A DNA stretch of 64,000 bases from Lycium barbarum (taxonomy: Eukaryota; Streptophyta; Magnoliopsida; Solanales; Solanaceae), in NCBI RefSeq assembly GCF_019175385.1, contig NC_083340.1, positions 20,286,336 through 20,350,335 of the forward strand, in the 5' to 3' direction. How positions within the stretch are numbered: position 1 is the first letter of the stretch; each line of letters opens with the position of its first letter. A model generated the notes under the pieces. It searched no databases, was not told the DNA's origin, and saw nothing but the letters and a program-made list of their open reading frames with translations. Shown one piece after another: positions 12,271-25,091 of this stretch. A program made the position numbers and the translations under genes.

Positions 12271-14380
12271 TTTCAAAGGAAGAATGAGAAACTAGGAAAG
12301 CTCTTTGCTCTTGTGTTCTCCCAGATATAATAAAGTTTGTCGTCTAAGAAGAATTTTTAATGCTAATCAAAAAATTAAAATTTCATTTGCATGAATTTCT
12401 ATCTTCTTAAAAAAAGACAAATCATAATTTAAATATTCTTATTTGTATTGTAATTAGTACTTTTAACTTTTAAGATGAAAATTACTCAATTTTATTCATT
12501 TAACATTTTATTTTTTAATCTTCTTTACATCTTTATAACAATTGTATGTATGAATTACTGTATGAGTTAACCCAAATGTATAAATTGATTCAAATATACG
12601 TTGGTAAGCATATTTTTCTTTCTAATAAAATAAAAAGATAATTCTAAATTCGTATTTGTTTGCTGGTCATTTCGATTAACCAATATTTGTTATAATCGCG
12701 TGAAGCGTGGATAACTTCTCTAGTTTTTAAATAAAGATATGAAGAGGTTGAAATTCCATTTTGCCAGTAAAATACAATTACATACTTATTATTTTTTATG
12801 CATGTGCATATCTACTATAAGAAAATTGAAATTAGTTGCGAAATATTTTTCGTCGGCTAAGCTGCCTAGTTCCATCACTAAACATGATTGCAGATTATCT
12901 AATTTTGTTGTTATCCCATCGGTAATATCTCCTTAACTAAGATCATTGATTTCAAATTTCAATGGTAAAACTAAATCAGTATTTTTTTTAAGTGATACAT
13001 TTATTGATATACTAGCACCATTAATTACATAGACTGGTCCTTAATTCTGGAATAAGCGGTTCATGATGTCGTTGCCAAAAACATGAATATCTAATATATG
13101 TAGTAATAGTACATATATAGGATGACCTTTTTTAAAGAATTTGAATAGGCCATATACCTAAAACGATTAATGAATCAAGACTAACCCATGTGAATTGTTT
13201 GAAGAAGATAAAAGTAGCAAAGGGAGTTAATTTTCACTGCCAATAAAAGAAGACGATTGTGGAAACTTTTAATTTCTACGACCAAATATGAAGACTAATC
13301 CATGTGAATTTGTTCAAAGATAGAAGAAAAGAAATAAATAAGTGATGGAGATTGGAGACTATAATAAATAGAGCCAAATTCAGGCAAACTCATTCACCTC
13401 AACTTGTCTAACCCCCAACCATTATTTTTTCTCCCTCTCAAGCCTCACTTCTGGTGCTTCAAGTTCACAGATGAACTCTCTTTCTCTTATACAAATGTAA
13501 GGGGTAATTTAATTATGCATTTTTTCCTTTTGGTTATTGTTATGAATGAATTTGTTTATGTACATATTGATGTTTTTCCATCTCTTTCTTTTCTTTGAAA
13601 GAAAAATTCATTGTTTGAATTAGTCCGGACCCAGCCAGATAACAAAAATGTCTAACTTAACAATGATATTAATCTTTTTTTGGAACATATTTTAGTATAT
13701 TTCTAAGTTTCATTACGTTATGTAAATATGTGCATCCTTTTACAAATATGTGCATGCTCGATCACATATATATGCATTATTACTAAATGTTTCTTGTAGA
13801 TTAGATAACATTTTTTTTTCATTATTTATTTTAGTTTAATCACCTATTTAAACTTTTGCCTACACAATTTCATCTATTCACAATAAATCATCATATAGAA
13901 TTATTCTGGAACTTTCATTTAAAGCATACACGTGTAATTCTTCAATTCACAAAAAATGATTGCCTAAAATGTACATAGAGTCAATTTATGAGTCCTAATC
14001 ATCAGTTAATAGAAGGTTCCTCAATTAAAGAATTTCTTGATAGAAACGAAAATAATTTACACAGGGTGGTCCTTCTAGCTAGGATAATTAATTGTTTCAA
14101 TAAAACATCAATAGGTTGACCCTTTTATATCATTTTGATGGAACATGTACTTAAAACGTTAATTGAAGAAACAAGAAGATATGTTGCTCCTATTGAATTT
14201 TGCCTGACGTAGCTTTTCTTATCATTGATTACTTCTTTACTATGTATGGATTTTAAATGAAAAATGAAAAATTGTGGCTCTTCAATTTCATATTTCCAGT
14301 AATGCACAATTGTTCAATTAGCACCTCAAATCTACCTTTGCACATAAAAGTAATAGAAGAGTTTCTGAGGAAAAGAAAAA
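12271..14380. other. Upstream region of the pectin acetylesterase gene
   Basis: AT-rich non-coding DNA. The segment 13140-13470 resembles 14146-14460 in order and wording (for example ACTCATTCACCTCAACTTGT versus AAATTCACCTCTACTTGT, both followed by TTTTCTCCCTCTC). This suggests an old duplication of the promoter and leader region. An ATAATAAATAG TATA-like word lies at 13362-13372 in the upstream copy. Confidence 0.5.
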
Positions 14381-14384
14381 ACAA

Positions 14385-14525
14385 GCAGTTCACTCTCATG
14401 AAATTCACCTCTACTTGTATCCTCATAAGCATTGTTTGTTTTCTCCCTCTCTAAAAACCTCCTTTCATTCTCTTTATCTCAGCCTTTTTAAGAAGCTAGA
14501 AAAAGTTTCTTGCTGTTAACAACAT
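14385..14525 (+). promoter_or_regulatory. Probable promoter-proximal region and 5' UTR of pectin acetylesterase
   Basis: A pyrimidine-rich leader (TTTTCTCCCTCTC, then CTTTCATTCTCTTTATCTCAG) precedes the split start codon at 14524. The transcription start is inferred, not shown. A TATA-like CATAAAAG lies at 14342-14349. Confidence 0.4.
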
Positions 14526-17100
14526 GTAATCCTCATTCCATGTTTCGTCTTTGTATCTGTTTCTTTTCGATTCATTTATAATTAGTTGTACTGTTTTTTC
14601 TCTTCTTCTTGTTTTAACTAGAACTGGGCAATGCCTTGTGTAATTAGACTTCTTTTTGTTTGTTGTAGGAAGACAACACATTTGTTGGCTTTGCTAGCAT
14701 GTCTACAAGTATTGTGTCCAACTGTTCTCAGCGGCGCAGATGAGCTATATGTCAATATCACAATACTCGAAAGCGCAACTGCCCAAGGCGCAGGTACTTT
14801 TTAGTTATACATAAATATTATCTTCCTGAATTTGTAACAGAAAAGAAAATCATATGTATTTGTATTGTTTTTGAATCGTTGACAGTATGCCTAGATGGAA
14901 GTCCACCAGCCTATCATCTAGATAGAGGACATGGTAGCGGAGTTCGTAGCTGGATTGTCTACTTGGATGTTAGTTGCTTGATTAATTCTTCTTGGTCGTT
15001 TTAAAATTTTCATATTTAGCATAACTAAGACACCAAGTTAAACTTTTACCAACTCCGGAGAAATTTCATATTTATAGGGAGGCGGTTGGTGCAACTCTAT
15101 CCCAGACTGCTTTGATCATTCAACTAAGGACTTAGGCTCTACCAAAAGGATGGAACAACGAAGTTCTTTTAATGGGATACTTCATAATACTTCCGAAAAA
15201 AATCCAGGTGAAGCTCATATATATTTCGTTAATTCAAACGCAGTATGTAACTTTTTCTCTGTGTGCATAATTTTTACCCAATTCTTCTAACTGCAAACAA
15301 TGTTGGAATTTGGTAGAGTTTTACAATTGGAACAGGGTGAGGGTGAAGTATTGTGATGGTTCATCTTTCATGGGTGATGTTGAACAAGTTGACCCTGTAA
15401 GAAATTAGTAAATACTACATATGTCTCTCATCTATACTCATAATTAATATCACTGATGATTTAACTTGGTGATAAATCTACATTAGGATAAGAAGCTGTT
15501 TTTTAGAGGGGCAAGAATATTTAAGGCTATTATGGAAGATCTACAGAGCAAAGGAATGAAAAATGCTGAAAACGTAAGATCCTATTTTTGGTAACTGGAT
15601 GGAGCTCTATGTCCATCCTTCAGTGTTTTTGTTCTTTTCTTTGAGCTGTAATTTCTCGTGTGGTAATTTAACGCAATTTCTAGTTACAAAAAGCATTATA
15701 GAGTATAAATTATACGTCACTTATATTCTACCTTACTCTACTAATTAATCTTGAATACCAAAATGCAATGTCAGGCAATTCTATGCGGAACTTCAGCCGG
15801 AGGGTTGGCAACAATCTTAAACTGCGACAAGTTCAAATCCCACTTGCCGAATGATGCCACAGTAAAGTGCATCGCAGATGCTGGTTTCTTCATCAATGGG
15901 TGAGCTTTTCTTATTTTCACATTATGTGATCTCAAGAAAATGATACTCTACTCTTCTATTAACTTTATTACTGTCTCAAACCTCTGGGCACGTTTCACAA
16001 TTTATGCAGGAAGACAGCCTCTGGTGCTTCATATATTGAAGAGATGTATAGGAGAATTGTTAACCTACATGTGAGTCACATTAGAAATTTTGGTATGCTT
16101 AAGAAGTAGATACAATTTAAATCTTTTGCTTTACTATAATAGCTTTTTCTCTCTCATTTTCAGGGATCTGCTAAGAATTTGCCGTCAGCCTGCACGTCTG
16201 TAATGGAACCAAGTCTGGTAAGAGTTTAAGCTTTGGAAGCAAAAATGATTTCTTTATTTATGCAGGAGAATAAATATTGACCTCTAATTATAACATTATT
16301 TTTCCTAATCAATGATATATGGTGCAGTGCTTTTTCCCTGAGAATATCGTTCCATACGTTCAGACTCCACTTTTCATAATCAATTCTGTCTATGACACCT
16401 GGCAGGTCAAGGAGACAAATGCTAATTTCTTTTAGTTTTGAGAATGTTATTCTTTTCTTTCTTTAGCTTCTGTAAACCTAAAATAATTCATTCTAATTAT
16501 TCTACGCTCTTCACTCCAGATTAATAACATTTTGATTCCTCCATATCTTGATCCTCAACATGCCTGGAAGGATTGCAGCAAGCGCATAAATAATTGCACA
16601 TTTGGCCAACGTATAATTGTTCAAGGTTAGCATTTCTCTTTGATTAACTAATGTATACCTTCCAATTACACATGTTCACTGGCTCTTCTTCTCCTTTAAT
16701 TTGTTTTTTTCTTTTAATTTAGCCTTTGGAGTGGAGTTCTTGAAGACATTCAAGGGACTACCCCTATCTTTTACAAGGGGTTGTTTTCTCACGTCTTGCT
16801 ATTCTCATGGTAGCATTCTTAGACCGTCGTATTGGTTCAGCGCTAGCTCTCCAAGGCTACTTCATAAGGTAATATTTGTTTGTTATATCCATATAGTGTT
16901 TGAATACACACATTTTTGATTTTGAATTTTATCATGTGCCTACCATTTTAGTTATGATGAGTTCATTAAAAAAAAAAATCTTGCAACATTTATTTGTGTA
17001 GACAATCAATGAAGCTGTTGCGGATTGGTACTTTGAGAGAGCAGGGTTTCATCAATATATAGACCCATACCCTTGTGCTAGAGATTGTATGTTAAGTTAG
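14524..17100 (+). CDS. Pectin acetylesterase (CE13, NOTUM-like family), 13 exons, 391 aa
   Basis: A secreted enzyme that hydrolyses acetyl esters on pectin in the cell wall. Exons: 14524-14525, 14669-14793, 14886-14968, 15078-15207, 15317-15396, 15487-15573, 15775-15899, 16010-16070, 16164-16217, 16328-16405, 16520-16625, 16723-16868, 17002-17100. All introns are GT-AG and phases join to 1176 nt. Residues 1-23 form a hydrophobic signal peptide ([13 protein letters not shown]). [15 protein letters not shown] is at 43-57, the oxyanion GGGW at 71-74, nucleophile Ser176 in CGTSAGG, Asp272 in YDTWQ and His339 in CYSHG. Length matches the family (about 390-400 aa). The ATG is built from AT of exon 1 and G of exon 2. 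Without that splice the leader reads ATG-TAA. The function call is firm, the first exon less so. A truncated second copy lies at 63633-63967. Confidence 0.93.
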
Positions 17101-17950
17101 TAAAATTCAATAATGAATAAGCTTGTAGATGTTGTCCCTGCTGCTTATTTGATGGTACGTAGTTGTTGACGAGTAGCTGATATTTGGAGCAAAGAAGGTT
17201 TTTATGTTTTACACTTATGTCCTGTTATATTTTTAGCCAAGTTTTAATGTATTTCAATTTAGTCTTGTTGACTAAGCTAAGTTAAGAGATTGTAAAATCC
17301 AATGTTGTGGTTGTAACTATAATTAGAAGGATGAGGGTATTGATTTCTTTTATTGTGAATGAAAAATATTTATCCTCTTTGCTTTCAGTCCTCTTCTTTC
17401 CTCTTTCATCTCTCTTGTGATCGGTTAGTACATCTCATACTTTTGAAACAAGTTATAGTGATCCCAATAAAGAAGAAGAGAGAAATCTATAAGATTTAAA
17501 TACTAATGCACCTTCATGGCCATAGAAGACATATTCAATTTACATTTTACCTTTTGGAAAAATAACTCATTAATTCTTTTCTACAAAAACCATCAATAAT
17601 TTCGTCTCTCTTCATTGTTGAGTATTTACTTTCAATGATATTTCAGAAGTGATTAATGAAGTTTTGATATACACATCAACAGATAGATGATATAGTTGAG
17701 TGTGAATAATATTTTTGGTCATAGAATTAGAGTAAAACTAGGTAATTTGACCGCATGAGACTATAATTCTCAACTAGACACGCTTGTATTACTCTATTGT
17801 GCAACAGAAGTCTCCATTATAATATAAAATCTAAAGAAAAGAATAAAATATACAATCCATAGGTAGAGTTCATTAGATGGAAACATCTTTAAAAAAAGGG
17901 TCATTAGCCCTCTGAACCAAATACGTTTAAACTGCTCTATTGTGCACCAG
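17101..17950. other. 3' flank of pectin acetylesterase, no gene
   Basis: AT-rich. Weak poly(A)-signal-like words (AATGAATAAG near 17112, AATGAAAAAT near 17358) could end the transcript. Nothing else is recognised. Confidence 0.45.
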
Positions 17951-18035
17951 AACAACAACAACATGCACGGTAAAATTCTACCAGGTGGGGTCTGGGGAGG
18001 GTAGAGTATACGCAGATCTTATCCCTAACTTGTAA
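17951..18035 (-). mobile_element. SINE 3' fragment (TS-like), minus strand
   Basis: AACAACAACAACATG, then GGTGGGGTCTGGGGAGGGTA and ACGCAGATCTTATCCCTA are the reverse of the TS SINE 3' end. It is cut off at 18035 next to an LTR-like start. Confidence 0.8.
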
Positions 18036-19603
18036 TAGGTGTTATACCCCATTTTAAGTGAGTCAAAGTAGAGTACACCATATTGGTGATTCCTAAATTA
18101 TTTAGATTAAGGAATCACCATTTAATTATTTTAAAAAGGTGAATTAGGACACCTATTTTAACTAAATAAATGCTGAAAATTAACTCTAATTAATGATCTA
18201 CTTAACTAATGTGATTCTGGTTAAGGGTTTTTAATTATCATAAAGGAAAGGGGTTAAGCATCATTTAAGATCCATTAACTACGGTTAACTGGTCAAACTT
18301 AGGTGAATTAATCAAAAACAAAATATTTGCCTTAAGGCGTCAAATAGGCGAATAGTTAATTTAGGAAACGCTTATTAACCTCAAGATGAATTGAGAAAGT
18401 TGCGACTTATAATTAATAAAAAGGTTTTCCTATTCAAGAAGGTAAGATTAACCATCTTAAAGTCGAAAGACATTTTTCAAAAAAACAACAAAGACTTAAA
18501 AGAAGATCATTTCCTTTTGTCAACTTGTAAAGAAAATTACGTGACTATTTAAAAAGTTTTTAACTTGTTTTTAAAAATAGGCAGCAAGAAAGTACTTAAA
18601 AAAAATGTTTGCCAATTGAATCAACATTCAGAGTTTTAACTTTCCAGAGACTAAATTTCCATTGCTTTCAAGTGAAGGAAATAAATCAAATTCCGTTTTC
18701 AGATTGCTCCTAATTCAAATTGACCTCATTTGAGATTGTAAGTGACTCATAAGAATATTCTGTTACCCCCTCTTCTTTTAGGTGTTCTAAGGCTAACAAT
18801 GTTAAGAATCAAGTACAAAATTCGCAAATTAGAAAGCAAAACAGTTAGCTAATCATAGGACGATCTAAAAATGCAATAGTCTGTGCAAAAAGCGAGTGAA
18901 CAAGTGGATGCGGGCTCTAGATTTCTCCCTTCCTATTCTTTCTGTTAGGATGCATCGCGAGGGAGTGACAAAGGTTGCTGGAAAAAAAAAAGACACGGAT
19001 TCCCTGTGTAATGGTAGCAAAGACTATGCAACAGCGAGAGTCTTTTATGAAGATTCCATTTTGTTCCGGAGAATTGTACATGTAAAAGAAGAGGAAATAA
19101 CGATTAGCGGGACAACCTCATAAGGGTATTTAAGTAAAGCATGAGAAAGTTGGTCAACGATGTCCAATTGGCTTTACTAAGAAAAGATATATAAAAATGG
19201 AAAGAACCAGAAAGGATTAGTCCTTGATTATTTTTAAAACCAGCGAGGACCGAAACAACACTATGATACGGCATAACAGAACACAATATATGTAACGACT
19301 AACAAGTAAACATAACAAGTGACAAAGATATGTCCTTAGATCCAGGATATTGCATCATCAGCAAAAGATCACCCCCTGCTGGGTGAAACAAGAGGACAAT
19401 AACTAACGAGAGACCATCACAACCCACTTTTTTTTCTTAAAGTAAAATAAAAATGCAATTTTATTACTACAACACTAGAAGGTGCTTCAAAACACTCAAA
19501 GCCAAACATGAGGCAAATTTGCAACCGATCTTCCGAACCACAGCGAACCGTTTAAAAATACAACAAACCAAGTGTTTTCATTCACCATCTAGTAAATAAA
19601 GCT
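18036..19603. other. LTR-like start and unassigned DNA
   Basis: TGTTATACCCCATTTTAAG at 18040 looks like the 5' end of a plant LTR, but no matching CA end or second copy is present. A 75-codon open frame at 18896-19123 has no recognisable domain. The right end is the copia insertion target. Confidence 0.4.
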
Positions 19604-20007
19604 TGTAGAGAAATATAGCAGAAGAAAAGTAAATCGAAGAAACCTTTTGCTAGCCTAAGATCGTTATTAAGATTGAAGATTCAACTAAAGAAGAGGAAGC
19701 TTTGGAAAGGAGAAAGAAAATTTTAGATAGGAGAACTTGGTTATGGAAGAAAGGCATTCTTGAATTACTTGGTTACAAATGATAAAGTCCACTCCTATTT
19801 ATACTTGTCTAAGGATGGTTCTAGACATTCTTCTAGATACATCTATAAGAAAAATCTAGCAAACCTTATCTTCTTGCAATACTCTAGACTATCTAGAAAT
19901 CTCTTCAAGATATTTATCCAAGATACTATACTAGGTTATTCTACAATCATTACTAAATATCTAGGATTTTTGGTAGTTCCAAAAAAAATCTACGTTATGA
20001 TTTCACA
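19604..20007 (-). repeat. 3' LTR of copia 1 (404 bp)
   Basis: Minus-strand start TGTGAAATCATAACG, end TTTCTCTACA. It is preceded (minus sense) by a run of 13 G that forms the polypurine tract at 20008-20020. It keeps a stretch of about 42 bp (near 19783-19825) that the 5' LTR has lost. Confidence 0.93.
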
Positions 20008-23000
20008 CCCCCCCCCCCCCTTAAAGTGAATTTTTGGAACTAGACCAAGCTTGTCGTGAAAGAACTCGAATGAAGCTTTAGGAAGTGACTTGGTGAAGAT
20101 ATCAGCAATATTCTCCTGACTTCGCACTTCCAAAGTATTTATAGTTCCATCAAGAACTTTTTCTCTGATGAAATGATGTTCCACCTCAATGTGCTTAGTT
20201 CTAGCATGGAATACCGGATTGTTTGCAAGCTTGATGGCACTTTGATTGTCTTCGAAAATAGAGTTGGCTTAGATATAGACAGATGCAAATCTTCAGCAAG
20301 TCTTTGGAGCCATACACATTTTTGAGCAATAAGAGCTGCTGCTTTATATTCCGCCTCCGTAGTTGATAAAGAAACTGAGTCTTGCTTCTTGCTGCACCAA
20401 GAAACACTTGTTCCACCACAAAAAAAATATTGCCTGACGTAGATTTTCGATCATCCAGATCACCACCAAAATCGGCGTCAGTATATCCAATTAATACCAA
20501 ATCATTCTTTTTTTGGAAGAGTAAGCCCATATTTGATGTTGAGTTGATGTATTTCAGAATCCTCTTTATAGTTTCCAAATGAGGCTTTCTTGGTGATTGC
20601 ATAAATCTGCTGACATATCCAACAGAAAAAGCAATATCTGGCCTTGTAATAGTCAAATACAAAAGACTTCCAACAAGAGCTCGAAAAGGCTTGGGATCTG
20701 CAAGAAGTGAGCTTTCTTCACGCCTTAACCTCGTGCTAGTCTCAAGATGAGTAGAGAACTTTTTGCTTTGTTTATCCCAAACCTGTCAACAAGCTTCTTG
20801 GCATACCCTTTTTGGGTAACAAAGATCCCTTTAATCGTGTTTGTCACCTCTAAGCCAAGAAAATGATGTAGCTCTCCCAGCTTCTTGATATCAAATCTTA
20901 TGGCAAGCTCCTCTTGAAGCCTCGCAACTTCATCATCATTGTTTCCTGTTATTATCATGTCATCCACATATAACAGAACACCAACATGCAAGTCTCTGAG
21001 TTTCTTAACAAACAAGCTAGGATCTGAATGTGATGCAGCATATCCACAAAAATGTAGATATTGTGCAATTTTGCCATACCATGCTCGTGGAGCCTGCTTG
21101 AGCCCATAAAGTGCTTTCTTAAGCTTGCAGACATAATCAGGATATAAGTTAGAGACATACCCGAGTGGTTGATCCAAATAGATATCTTTGTCAAGTTCCC
21201 CGTACAAGAAGGCATTCTTCACGTTAAGTTGCCATAATTTCCAACCGTACGATGCTACCATGGCTAATACAACTCGAACTGAGATCATCTTAGCCACCGG
21301 ACTTAAGGCTTCTTCGTAGTCTTCACCATACTTTTCAGAAAATCCTCGAGCAACCAGCCTTGCTTTATATCTGTTTATGCTGCCATCTGCTCTTCTTTTA
21401 ATTTTGTAAACCCATTTGCAAGATATGGGTTATACGTCTTTGGGCTTTGGTACAAGGCTCCAAGTTTGATTTTTCATTAAAGCCTCCATTTCATCATTCA
21501 TAGCAAGCTCCCACTCTTTGACTCCTTTAGCTTCTTCAAACGAGGAAGGTTCTTCATCGTCAATTGGTCCTGCAAAGAAGCAAGAATATGTACTAACAAA
21601 ATTTTCATCTCTGAAGTGGGCTGGCTTAACAATAGTTCTTCTTGGTCTTTGTGAATCACGTGAATTATCTTCTTGTTGAGCTTCATATTGTTGAGTTCCC
21701 GGGCTCCCCCTTTCTCCTAGGTCCTCTGCAGCTGTACTATCCAAGGAAACACCTGTGATGGGTAGGCTTGGAACTCTAGGAATAAAGATTTTAAAACCCT
21801 CTCCTTCTGAAGCTGCTCTATAATACGAGGAGACTTCATCAAATACGATATCACGAGAAATAATGAAGCGATGAGTTTTCTGGTCCATGCACTTCCAACC
21901 ATTTTTCCTTTCGTCATATCCAACAAAGATGCATTTCCTTGCCTTGGCATCCAACTTGCTTCGTTGAGAATTTGGGATATGAACATAACAGATAGAGCCA
22001 AAAACTCTTAGGTGTTTGATGCTAGGCTTTCTCCAAGCATTAATTCATCGGGTGACTTCATGTTGTTTGGATAAAGCGGCATCCTGTTAATCACATATGT
22101 TGCACATTTCATACCTTCAGCCCATAAGGCTCTAGGAAATTTTTTGGCATGAAGCCAAATTTTACATGTCTCGGTTAAGTGTCGAATCTTTCTTTCTCCC
22201 ATTCCATTTTGTTGTGGTGTATTAGCACAAGTGAGTTCTCTTTTAATACCATGCTGACGACAAAAAGAGAGAAATTCTTCAGAAGTGAACTCACCACCAT
22301 TATCAGTCCGCAACCGCCTTATTCTAGAACCGAGCTCACCTTCAACCGTTTCTTTGCACTCCATAAACTCGCTGAAAACTTCTGACTTATGCCTCACAAA
22401 GTAAACCCAAGTGAATCTAGTAAAATCATCAATGAGAATTAACAAATAAGAATATCCAGAGAATGAAGAAGTTCTTGTTGGCCCCATCAAATCACTGTGA
22501 ATTAGTTCTACAGAAGCACTGTATCTTGACAAGGATCTGTCTAACGGAAGACAATGTGCCTTTTCATATTGACATCCTTCACAAATCTCTCCTCCGCCAA
22601 AGTTGATTAAGTTTTGGTAATGCTTTTACTAGATTGAATTTCACCATAACTTTTAATTTATCCATGCTAAGATGCCCAAGTCTAGCATGCCACAGATATG
22701 TATTATCATTGCTGCTCATCTTCTCAATATGTGAATTAGAGGCAGATAAGACATATAAATCATTAAATCTCTTACTGGTATGAATGATATCTGCCTTGAG
22801 TTCTTTGATATTTTGAAGGAACTTCACGTCATGTGGGCCAAATAATAGATAACTTCCAGCATCTACAGCATTTGCAACTGAAAATAGATTTTTCCTCATA
22901 CCTGGAACATGAAAGACACTGTTGAGAGTGATAGATTCCTTTTGCTTCTCGTTGATGACAACAAAGCCTTCCTTCTCCAATGACATCACGACCATTGTAT

Positions 23001-24000
23001 TTTCATAAGATGGAAAATTTAGATTCATCCCGGTGAGATGGTGCCCACATCCTAAATCCACAATCCAGTCTTTTTCAAAATTGATGGAAGCCATGGCATC
23101 TACTGTTCGAGTCTCAGCTACAAAGCATTTTCCCCAGTCTTCTTCTTCTTCTTCAGTAGCTTTCTCAGTTTGTGCCATATTACTCTCTTTGACTCGGTAA
23201 TATCTTTTTATGTGTCATATTTTGTCGCACCAATAGCATTTGGGAGGCTTCTTACCATAATTGTTAGAAGACTCTTCCTTCTTTCCAGACGAGCTTGAAT
23301 CACCTGAGGAGCAGGAGTGTATCCTATCTCTTGCTTTTCCTTTAAAGTTCCTCTTATCGGCTATAAGAGCATTTCCTTCACCTTCTTTGACAGATACACC
23401 AACCAACTGTTTGGCTAATAACTCCTGTGACGATAACAAATTCTGAAATTCCTCCAAGGATGGTTGTTGAGCCCATCCTTGAATTGATGTAACAAAAGGA
23501 ACATATTCTGACTTCAAACCACGAATGATAATTCTTCTCATTCGTGCTACAGCAATATCCTCGTCCGAATTTAATAGAGATATTTCAAAACATAAGTTTT
23601 TAATCTTCAAGAAGTACTCAGCAATAGAAAGATTACCTTGAATGGTGTTGGCCAATTCGTTCTCCAAAATCTGTAGCCGAGCTTCATCCTTCTTGTTGAA
23701 CAAACGATCAAGGGTCCTCCATATTTCATGAGCTGATTTACACCTTATAATATGATCAAATAAACTGGGAGAGATGGACCTCTTCAGGATGAACTCCGCC
23801 TTGGCATTAATTTGCTTCCACTTCTTACGTACGTCATTATTTTCTGGTGCATCGGTAGGAGGATTTGTCTTGCTTCCATTGACAACTTCCCACAAATCCT
23901 CGCCTACAAGGTAGGACTCCAAATAGGTCTTCCATACCTTTTAGTTGGACTTGTTCAATAATTCCATCCCTAGTCCATTAGCACGACCACACACATCCAT
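20008..24000 (-). pseudogene. Copia 1 gag-pol, with stops and frameshifts
   Basis: Gag starts at 24000 and has an in-frame TAA at 23943-23941, then a UBN2-type Gag to about 23230 and a damaged knuckle CYWC (TGA at 23217-23215, last Cys replaced by Tyr). The protease active site is D-L-G instead of D-S-G (23058-23050). GAG-pre-integrase lies near 22720-22560 with a frameshift near 22600. The integrase core has RTDNGGEF and the final Glu (about 22480-22130), with another frameshift near 22005. Reverse transcriptase shows NVKNAFLYG and YVDDM (about 21240-20955). RNase H has TDADFGGDLDDRKS with a frameshift near 20400, and the tail reads ENIADIFTKSLP. At least three frameshifts and several stops make it a dead copy. 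Confidence 0.92.
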
Positions 24001-24074
24001 TTAGAAAAAAACAATTGAATCGACCACTAACCCTATCTTGAAAATATATCTTGAAGCCAACGTATATGGCTATG

Positions 24075-24086
24075 GCTATGATACTA
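24075..24086 (-). other. Degenerate primer-binding site of copia 1
   Basis: Minus strand TAGTATCATAGC directly after the 5' LTR, two mismatches from the usual initiator-tRNA-Met site TGGTATCAGAGC. Confidence 0.7.
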
Positions 24087-25044
24087 TGTAGAGAAATATA
24101 GCAGAAGAAAAGTAAATCGAAGAAACCTTTTGCTAGCCCAAGATCATTATTAAGATTGAAGATTCAACTAAAGAAGAGGATGATTTGGAAAGGAGAAAGA
24201 AACTTTTAGATAGGAGAACTTGGTTATTGTCACGACCCGACTAGGACACGCGACGGGATCCCGGGGCTAACCACCGAGCACCGCTCGTTTCCTCACTCGT
24301 CATAACCATTTTGCATTTCTTTATCATTCATAATCTCATAATCATAAGACAACCATTTTTCATTTGACAACACAAATGATTATATATACATGTGCCCCTT
24401 AGGCCATCAAAATAACATATACAAATATAACATAGTAATCTTGTGAGACCATCTAACCCACACTACGCGTCTACGAGCCTTTACTAACATATTTTACATA
24501 TAGACGGAACAAGACTCCGTCGTGCGCGAAATACATAAAGGACCCAAAAGAATAAACATAAGCACCTCCGAACAATGGAGTGCTCTCAATCAGCTGACAG
24601 CTACTAAGAATCTGGATCAAGCTCACCTCCCTGTCTACCTGTAGGCATGAACACAGCGTCCGAAGAAAACGGACGTTAATACGAATATTGTACTGAGTAT
24701 GAGAGGCATAAACAGTAACAATATATCAATGAAATATGAAGGCATCAATGAGATAAGGAGGCATTAAGAAAGAGCAATCTGTACTGGCTATCAAATATAA
24801 CTGAAATAATGCATGCTGACTTACTCATAATCATTATCATGTCATGTATGTATACATATATAAGCTGCCCGTCCATATAGGTATGCTGTGATAATGTATA
24901 TGCTGTCCGTCCATGTAGGAGCGGTGTGATAATCATAGCCTGCATCCAGGCCTCCCGCGTCCGGGGTATAAGCTGCCCACTATAGTGGTGTGCACATCTA
25001 CGTGCCTGCCCGGCCGACTATAGTGCGGCGCGGTGTGAGAAAAT

Positions 25045-25091
<47 letters not shown>

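Noticed and set aside
14701..14760. ATG at 14700 as the start of pectin acetylesterase
   Set aside because: It is out of frame with the signal peptide and the DELYVNIT segment. The split ATG gives a hydrophobic signal in the correct frame.
16701..16919. 72-codon ORF as a separate gene
   Set aside because: It is exon 12 of the intact pectin acetylesterase read into both flanking introns.
18896..19123. 75-codon ORF as a small host gene
   Set aside because: No domain, no recognisable homologue and no splice or promoter context. It is as long as chance frames in this DNA.
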